Of a stretch of DNA of 11,301 bases, positions 7,670-11,301 are shown in pieces (the first letter of the stretch is position 1; every line of letters starts with the position of its first letter). Position numbers and translations under genes: made by a program. The DNA comes from JBCBJX01 sp038522735 (GTDB lineage: Bacteria; Pseudomonadota; Alphaproteobacteria; Caulobacterales; Parvularculaceae). Below the pieces are notes generated by a model. The model did not search any database, was not told the DNA's origin, and saw nothing but the letters and a program-made list of their open reading frames with translations. Where the stretch lies: the NCBI GenBank assembly GCA_038522735.1, contig JBCBJX010000099.1:1-11301 (forward strand), written 5' to 3'.

Positions 7670-7685
7670 TGGCACGTTGCGTGCT
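7670..7685 (+). promoter_or_regulatory. Sigma-54 (RpoN) promoter of the PEP-CTERM gene
   Basis: TGGCACGTTGCGTGCT matches the RpoN consensus TGGCACG-N4-TTGCW at 11 of 12 defined positions; the one mismatch is G for the first T of TTGC. The invariant GG and GC are 10 bases apart, as required. Transcription should start near 7696, giving a leader of about 54 nt before the ATG at 7750. The flanking DNA (about 7642-7670) is AT-rich with a T6 run, unlike the surroundings. On the reverse strand AATCAA (within 7639-7651) matches the first half of an IHF site next to an A-tract, but the TTR half is poor. Such promoters need an enhancer-binding activator; the inverted repeat at 7586-7614 is the candidate site. 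Confidence 0.75.
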
Positions 7686-7749
7686 TAATTACTTGGGCAA
7701 GGTCGACGCGGATGTCGGCTCCGCGCGACTTCAACCAGGGGACTACATC

Positions 7750-8454
7750 ATGATCAAAGCTCTTGTTTCCGGCATCGCCGCCGCGGCCGTCACGGCCACG
7801 AGCGCGTTCGCCAGCGTCATCGTCATCCAGTACACCGGTGTGAACGTTGAGTACGATGGTTCGACCATCTCCAACACGGGCGCCGACGGCAACTTCAACG
7901 GCGGCTTCCCGGGCGACACGACGGGCGCCGACCCGCTGTCCACCGTCAGCTTCTTTATCGGCAACAACGCCGTGGACGCTGTTTCTTCGGGCGCAATCCT
8001 GACCCTTTCCAGCGATATATTCCTTGAGCTGGAACTCGACGGCATCACGAACATCCCGGTTGCGGGCGGCACCGTCTCGACGGCGGATACGGGCGCGGGC
8101 CTCGACCTCCTCCTGCAAAGCGGCGCCACGGGCGCTCTCTTCAACTTCAATGGCGATGCCGAAGTTACCTATGTTCCGACTGCGAGCTCGATCGACATCG
8201 TTTTCGCCGGCGGCACGCTCGCTCTCGCCGCTCAGAATCTGCCGATCTTCGGCATGATCGACGAAACCTCAGAGATCATCTTCTCCCTCTCGCTGCAGAC
8301 GAACAACGCCACCGACGACGGCGCGTTCCTGACTGCCTTCGACGCTCAAGGCACGGGCGAGATCCAGGGCACGTTCATCTCTGAGCCGAGCATGATCGCG
8401 CTCTTCGGCCTCGGCCTGATCGGTCTCGGCTTCGCGGCCCGCCGCCGCGCCTAA
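7750..8454 (+). CDS. PEP-CTERM sorting-domain surface/secreted protein
   Basis: This is an exported protein of unknown specific role, probably processed by an exosortase and placed at the cell surface or in the extracellular matrix. The 234 residues begin with a Sec signal peptide (1-21, ending SAFA before SV). They end with a PEP-CTERM sorting signal: SEP (211-213), a Gly/Leu hydrophobic helix (214-230) and RRR (231-233). SEP replaces the commoner PEP. The region between, 22-213, is rich in Gly, Thr, Ser, Asn, Asp and beta-branched residues, suggesting a beta-rich fold. It contains no Lys, Arg, His, Cys or Trp but about 23 acidic residues, so it should be very acidic. Start ATG 7750 has AGGGGA (7737-7742) seven bases upstream; the longer in-frame TTG start at 7639 would lie upstream of the promoter itself. 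The gene appears monocistronic, with a sigma-54 promoter before it and a strong terminator after it. Confidence 0.85.
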   Translation: MIKALVSGIAAAAVTATSAFASVIVIQYTGVNVEYDGSTISNTGADGNFNGGFPGDTTGADPLSTVSFFIGNNAVDAVSSGAILTLSSDIFLELELDGITNIPVAGGTVSTADTGAGLDLLLQSGATGALFNFNGDAEVTYVPTASSIDIVFAGGTLALAAQNLPIFGMIDETSEIIFSLSLQTNNATDDGAFLTAFDAQGTGEIQGTFISEPSMIALFGLGLIGLGFAARRRA

Positions 8455-8479
8455 GCCGAACCAGACTTCACTGTTTGCG

Positions 8480-8507
8480 AAAGCCCCGGCCTCGGCCGGG
8501 GCTTTTT
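8480..8507 (+). terminator. Strong intrinsic terminator after the PEP-CTERM gene
   Basis: AAGCCCCGG (8481-8489) pairs with CCGGGGCTT (8496-8504) around a short CCTCGG loop, and the inner C and G residues can extend the stem. T5 (8503-8507) follows. It begins 26 bp after the stop codon at 8454. Upstream A residues (8480-8482) give only weak potential in the reverse direction. It separates this transcript from lolA. Confidence 0.9.
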
Positions 8508-8645
8508 GCGTCTGCGCTTCCCTGATGGCGCCCGCTTCAGGATCCCGTGAGCGTTTGCGCTGCGACCGTTCCGTAGTTGCCGGTTTTTCGCCGCGTCCGC
8601 ATGGGATAGACGACGGCTCGAACCCGTCATTTTCTGGAGATTCTC

Positions 8646-9326
8646 ATGATCGCCTCCCTCGCCAGCCTGTTGGCGATCGCCGTCGTCGCCGCACCCATCG
8701 CTCAGACGCCGCCGCAGAACCAGCCGAACGATCCGCCGCGCACCCTCGACCAGCGGGTGCAGCCGCCGCCCGCCTACGCCGATCTCACGGACGAGGAAGT
8801 GCTGGAGAAGGTCGCGGACTACATCGAGGGGATCGAAACCCTGCAGGCGACCTTCAGCCAGTTTTCCTCGTCCGGCGGTTCGGCTACAGGCGTCGTGAAG
8901 CTGAAGCGTCCCGGCCTTATGCGCTTCACCTACGATCCGCCGGCGACCCTCAATATCGTCGCCAATGACGGCCTCGTTTACGTCGAGGACACCGAGCTTG
9001 AGACGACCGACAGTTATCCGCTGCGCGAGACGCCGCTTAAATTCCTACTACGCCGCAAGGTCCGCACTGGCGATCTGAGGCTCATCGAAGTCGACCGCAG
9101 CCCGGACCTGGTCTCCATCGGCCTCACCTCGACGGAAACGGAGCTCGAGGGGTCGATTTCTCTGGTCTTCAACGCGCCGGAGCTGGAGCTGCGCCAGTGG
9201 GTCGTCTACGAGCCCGACGGCCGTTCGACTTACGTCGTTCTGCGCGATATCCGGCGCGATATCGACATCCCGAACCGCGAATTCCGGGCTCCTGAAGCGG
9301 GCTCGACCTTCCTGTCGGATCGTTAA
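8646..9326 (+). CDS. lolA: Outer-membrane lipoprotein carrier protein LolA
   Basis: LolA is the periplasmic chaperone that takes lipoproteins from the LolCDE transporter and hands them to the outer membrane. The 226-residue product has an N-terminal signal sequence (about 1-20) and a Pro/Gln-rich spacer. The LolA fold follows from about residue 48: LQATFSQF, then GVVKLKRPGLMRFTYDPP, the family's strand pattern around the RPG..RF.Y.PP core, and later YPLRETPLKFLL. TGGAGA (8635-8640) lies just upstream of the ATG, which begins directly in the signal peptide. No LolB is seen nearby, as is usual in alphaproteobacteria. The 191 bp before it contain the terminator of the previous gene; I could not identify a promoter there. 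Its position after ftsK and before exonuclease III fits the alphaproteobacterial arrangement. Confidence 0.9.
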   Translation: MIASLASLLAIAVVAAPIAQTPPQNQPNDPPRTLDQRVQPPPAYADLTDEEVLEKVADYIEGIETLQATFSQFSSSGGSATGVVKLKRPGLMRFTYDPPATLNIVANDGLVYVEDTELETTDSYPLRETPLKFLLRRKVRTGDLRLIEVDRSPDLVSIGLTSTETELEGSISLVFNAPELELRQWVVYEPDGRSTYVVLRDIRRDIDIPNREFRAPEAGSTFLSDR

Positions 9327-9369
9327 TCGTCGACACTGTGCAACAGGCAAGTTTCCGTTCGGCTCCTCA

Positions 9370-9397
9370 TTGAAAAATGCTCGTATGATGCGCTAAT
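9370..9397 (+). promoter_or_regulatory. Possible sigma-70-type promoter
   Basis: TTGAAA (9370-9375), 16 bases, then GCTAAT (9392-9397) resembles a vegetative promoter (5 of 6 and 4 of 6 matches). It lies in a locally AT-rich patch just after lolA. Transcription would start near 9404, immediately before a series of stem-loops. Alphaproteobacterial promoters are poorly conserved, so this is tentative. Confidence 0.3.
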
Positions 9398-9403
9398 GTA
9401 ACA

Positions 9404-9562
9404 GTGCGCTGCGAGGCGCATCCCGGATCGGCGTTGCCCCCCCGCTTGCAGATCCGAGCCTCGCGCGCACCGCCGGATTCCCCTCCCGGCGTAAGGCGCG
9501 GAAAGCGCTTGCGGCGCTCGGTCTCCCCGGCCGGGCGCCGCTTTCTATTGCGGCGGCGTTTT
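9404..9562 (+). ncRNA. Candidate small RNA or structured 5' leader
   Basis: There is no convincing gene between 9327 and 9593, but four stem-loops follow one another. (1) TGCGC/GCGCA, CGAGGC/GCCTCG and GGATC/GATCC pair across 9405-9469, with a C7 run in the apical loop. (2) CGCCGG/CCGGCG spans 9471-9491, with a CCCCTC-containing loop. (3) GCGC/GCGC closes a GGAAA loop at 9496-9508. (4) A hairpin at 9536-9558 is followed by T4. A possible promoter lies just upstream (9370-9397). C/U-rich single-stranded loops that could pair with Shine-Dalgarno sequences occur in known alphaproteobacterial small RNAs. Alternatively this is simply the leader of the gene at 9594. GC-rich DNA forms stems easily by chance, so confidence is low. 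Confidence 0.3.
9536..9562 (+). terminator. Weak terminator-like hairpin
   Basis: CGCCGC (9536-9541) can pair with GCGGCG at 9550-9555 or at 9553-9558; the second register puts T4 (9559-9562) directly after the stem. The T-run is short. It could end lolA read-through or the candidate RNA before it, or act as an attenuator 32 bp upstream of the gene at 9594. Confidence 0.35.
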
Positions 9563-9593
9563 CCCGCGCCGCCGGTTGAGGCACGCTCGCTCC

Positions 9594-10217
9594 ATGGATG
9601 ACGACGATCACTTCGATATCGACGATGATGAACTGGATGCGCTGGAGCGCGCCGCGCCGCTCCTCGTGCGCGTGCGCCGCTATGCGGAGGGGCTGAACCG
9701 GGTCCCCTGGTTCGCCAATCTCGGCGAACCGCCGACCCCCGGCGTACGCGCCGCGGCGGAGCGGTTCGCCCGCGGTCTTGGCTTTCCGGATGCGGAGCTT
9801 TCGATCCTCGTCGACTGGCCGGATGCGGCGGCGGCCGCGGAGATCCGCGACTGGCACGATCCCGCCTGGGAGGCCGAGGAGCTTTCCCGCTCCGATCTCA
9901 CGACGCGCGCGCTCGAGGCGATCGGCGAAGACGCGCTGCAGGTCGCGATGGCCCTCGTCGCCCAGCGGGCTGGCGAGGCTGTCCGCTCCCGGATTGAAGA
10001 ACAGGCCGCCCTCTGGGACGCGCCCGAGGACGGGGCGGAGCGCGCGGCCGCCGGCGCCGCCGCGCAGGCCGCCCATTACGGCGCGCTCATCCTGCTCGCC
10101 TCCGCGGCGGACCCGGAGTTCGACGCCGCCGATCATCCGCTGGCGGCGAAACTGCAGCTCTTCGAATTCGGACGCTGGCCGGTCGCTCTTGTCGGCGCGA
10201 CGATCAATCTCTTCTGA
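9594..10217 (+). CDS. Hypothetical acidic soluble protein
   Basis: I do not recognise this family. The 207-residue product starts with an Asp-rich segment (DDDD at 2-5, more acidic residues to about 20). An Ala/Glu/Arg-rich, probably helical body follows, without signal peptide, membrane span or cysteine, so it is likely cytosolic. Tryptophan-containing patches RVPWFANLGEPP, LVDWPDAA and IRDWHDPAW, and the end FGRWPVALVGATINLF, look like conserved motifs rather than random frame translation. Start ATG 9594 is chosen over an in-frame TTG at 9576; GAGG (9578-9581) is a distant Shine-Dalgarno at 12 bases. The stop is 3 bp from the end of the convergent membrane-protein gene. The antisense frame here is long but matches no family I know. 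That it is a real gene is fairly likely; its function is unknown. Confidence 0.7.
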   Translation: MDDDDHFDIDDDELDALERAAPLLVRVRRYAEGLNRVPWFANLGEPPTPGVRAAAERFARGLGFPDAELSILVDWPDAAAAAEIRDWHDPAWEAEELSRSDLTTRALEAIGEDALQVAMALVAQRAGEAVRSRIEEQAALWDAPEDGAERAAAGAAAQAAHYGALILLASAADPEFDAADHPLAAKLQLFEFGRWPVALVGATINLF

Positions 10218-10220
10218 GGA

Positions 10221-10991
10221 TCAGCCGGCGAACGCCGACAGCGCGGCCTGCAAGAGAAGGTTCGCCCCCAGAACCGTCAGCACCCATTTCAGCCCGGTCT
10301 CAAAGCGCCCGTCGGACGTGCGTTTCAGAAAATGCGAGCCGACATAACTTCCGATGACGGTCGCCGCGACGATCGCCGCGATCAGCGCCCCCCAGTCTGA
10401 AAATGCGAAGCCGAGAAACCCGAAGGCGACGACCTTCAGACCGTGCTGGATCACCATCGTCGCGGCGTGGGTCGCCGTGTACGTCAGTCGGTCGAGTTTC
10501 AGGCCCGAAAGCGCGCTCGCAACGAACGGCCCCGTCGCGCCGAAGAACATGGTGAGGAACGTGCCGACGACGCCGACGACCGCGAAGGTCCGCCCCTCGA
10601 CGCCGCGGACGGACGGAATGCGTCCCCACTGACTGTAAAGGACGAAGAGGCCGACGGCGGACTGAAGAACCCAGCTCGGCAGCGTCACTGCGACCCGCCC
10701 GCCGGCGAGCGCGCCGAGGATCGCACCGCCGAGAAACCAGAGGGTCGGGCGCCATGCGGTCGCGCGCGCATGCAGAGCGAAGCGGCTGGCGTTCGATGAG
10801 AGCTGCGCGACCCCATGGACGGGGATCACCGCCGGCGCCGGCAGAAGGGCGCTCATCACCGCGAGGAGGACGAGCCCGCCGCCGAGGCCGAGGGCCGCCG
10901 TCAGCCCCGCCGTCCCCGCGCTCGCGACAACGACGACGCCTACGACCAGCGGGCTCACGCCGTCCGGCAGGAACGCTGAAAGAGCGTCCAT
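10221..10991 (-). CDS. TSUP (TauE/SafE) family membrane transporter
   Basis: Members of this family are inner-membrane exporters or importers of sulfite, sulfoacetate or other small organosulfur anions; many are uncharacterised. The 256-residue product has about seven to eight hydrophobic segments in two similar halves. The first half has the Gly-rich GLTAALGLGGGL motif and HGVAQLSSNASRF; the second has GTFLTMFFGATGPFVA and HAATMVIQHGLKV. This two-repeat pattern is typical of TSUP. The ATG at 10991 has AAAGGA six bases upstream; a GTG at 11006 is in frame but less well placed. It is divergent from exonuclease III across 62 bp and convergent with the acidic hypothetical gene. No sulfur-metabolism gene is nearby, so the substrate cannot be inferred. 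Confidence 0.85.
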   Translation of the reverse strand: MDALSAFLPDGVSPLVVGVVVVASAGTAGLTAALGLGGGLVLLAVMSALLPAPAVIPVHGVAQLSSNASRFALHARATAWRPTLWFLGGAILGALAGGRVAVTLPSWVLQSAVGLFVLYSQWGRIPSVRGVEGRTFAVVGVVGTFLTMFFGATGPFVASALSGLKLDRLTYTATHAATMVIQHGLKVVAFGFLGFAFSDWGALIAAIVAATVIGSYVGSHFLKRTSDGRFETGLKWVLTVLGANLLLQAALSAFAG

Positions 10992-11053
10992 CGGGCATCC
11001 TTTCACAATCGGCGGCTTTGGGTCCGGGCGGGAACACGCTATGGGCGGTTCCC

Positions 11054-11301
11054 ATGAAAATCGCCAGTTGGAACATCAACTCCGCGCGCCTGCGCATCGA
11101 TCAGGTGACGCGCTTCCTCGACGAAACGGCGCCGGACGTCCTCTGCCTGCAGGAGACCAAATGCGCCGACGCCCAGTTTCCAAAAAAGGCGGTGCGCGCG
11201 GCCGGCTATGAGCATATCGCGCTCAACGGCCGAACGGGGCGTCACGCCGGCCAGTCGGGCGTTGCGATCCTCTCCCGCATTCCGTTGGCGGACGTCTCGG
11301 C
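11054..11301 (+). CDS. xthA: Exodeoxyribonuclease III (3' end outside window)
   Basis: Exonuclease III is the main apurinic/apyrimidinic endonuclease and 3' phosphatase/3'-5' exonuclease of base-excision repair, a metal-dependent enzyme of the exonuclease-endonuclease-phosphatase superfamily. Only the first 82 codons are present. They include MKIASWNINSARLR, with the conserved N7, and VLCLQETK, with metal-binding E34 at the same position as in E. coli. GQSGVAILSR, a family motif, follows near residue 70. The ATG at 11054 gives the standard N-terminus; no strong Shine-Dalgarno precedes it. The frame stays open to the window edge, as expected for a protein of about 260 residues. Confidence 0.93.
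   Translation, partial: MKIASWNINSARLRIDQVTRFLDETAPDVLCLQETKCADAQFPKKAVRAAGYEHIALNGRTGRHAGQSGVAILSRIPLADVS

Noticed and set aside
7639..7749. N-terminal extension of the PEP-CTERM gene from a TTG at 7639
   Set aside because: It would place the sigma-54 promoter inside the coding region and put 37 non-signal residues before a clear signal peptide; the ATG at 7750 has a good Shine-Dalgarno.
9393..10136. Minus-strand open frame of 247 codons opposite the acidic hypothetical gene
   Set aside because: Arg/Gly-rich, without recognisable motifs and extending into the structured intergenic region; the plus-strand frame has better start, end and composition.
1..11301. CRISPR arrays, tRNA/rRNA genes, insertion sequences, phage genes or toxin-antitoxin pairs
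   Set aside because: I looked on both strands and saw no spaced direct repeats, tRNA-like arms, transposase or integrase motifs, or terminal inverted repeats.

Overview
This window looks like chromosomal DNA from a high-GC alphaproteobacterium. Coding regions are G/C-rich at third positions. Product sequences and gene order are typical of the class: dnaJ next to dapB, glnK next to amtB, and an ftsK / lolA / exonuclease III neighbourhood. A PEP-CTERM cell-surface protein and TTAA-rich control DNA would suit an aquatic lineage such as Parvularculales or Caulobacterales. That last placement is inference.

Layout. Positions 2-1857 (+) hold the 3' part of dnaJ, which overlaps a TTG-started dapB by four bases. 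Facing them, 1864-3123 (-) encodes a UbiH/Coq6-type FAD monooxygenase. At 3261-4998 (+) is a nitrogen operon, glnK-amtB, closed by a hairpin and T-run. A 140-bp gap with three GTTAAC hexamers and a perfect 20-bp palindrome precedes ftsK (5139-7562, +). A self-contained unit follows at 7586-8507: an inverted repeat, a near-consensus sigma-54 promoter, a PEP-CTERM protein gene and a strong intrinsic terminator. Next come lolA (8646-9326, +), a GC-rich stem-loop region that may be a small RNA or structured leader (about 9404-9562), an unrecognised acidic protein (9594-10217, +), a TSUP/TauE-family membrane protein (10221-10991, -) and the 5' end of exonuclease III (11054 to the window edge, +).

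How the genes work together. Most are housekeeping: protein folding, lysine and cell-wall precursor synthesis, quinone biosynthesis, ammonium uptake with its PII regulator, chromosome segregation at division, lipoprotein transport and DNA repair. The accessory part is the PEP-CTERM unit. Its promoter carries 11 of 12 consensus bases for RpoN, with an inverted repeat centred about 96 bp upstream of the predicted start of transcription, where an enhancer-binding protein would be expected to bind. PrsK/PrsR with RpoN is known to control PEP-CTERM genes in other bacteria, so this looks like a surface-protein cassette under dedicated control set between ftsK and lolA. The exosortase and PrsK/PrsR genes are not in this window.
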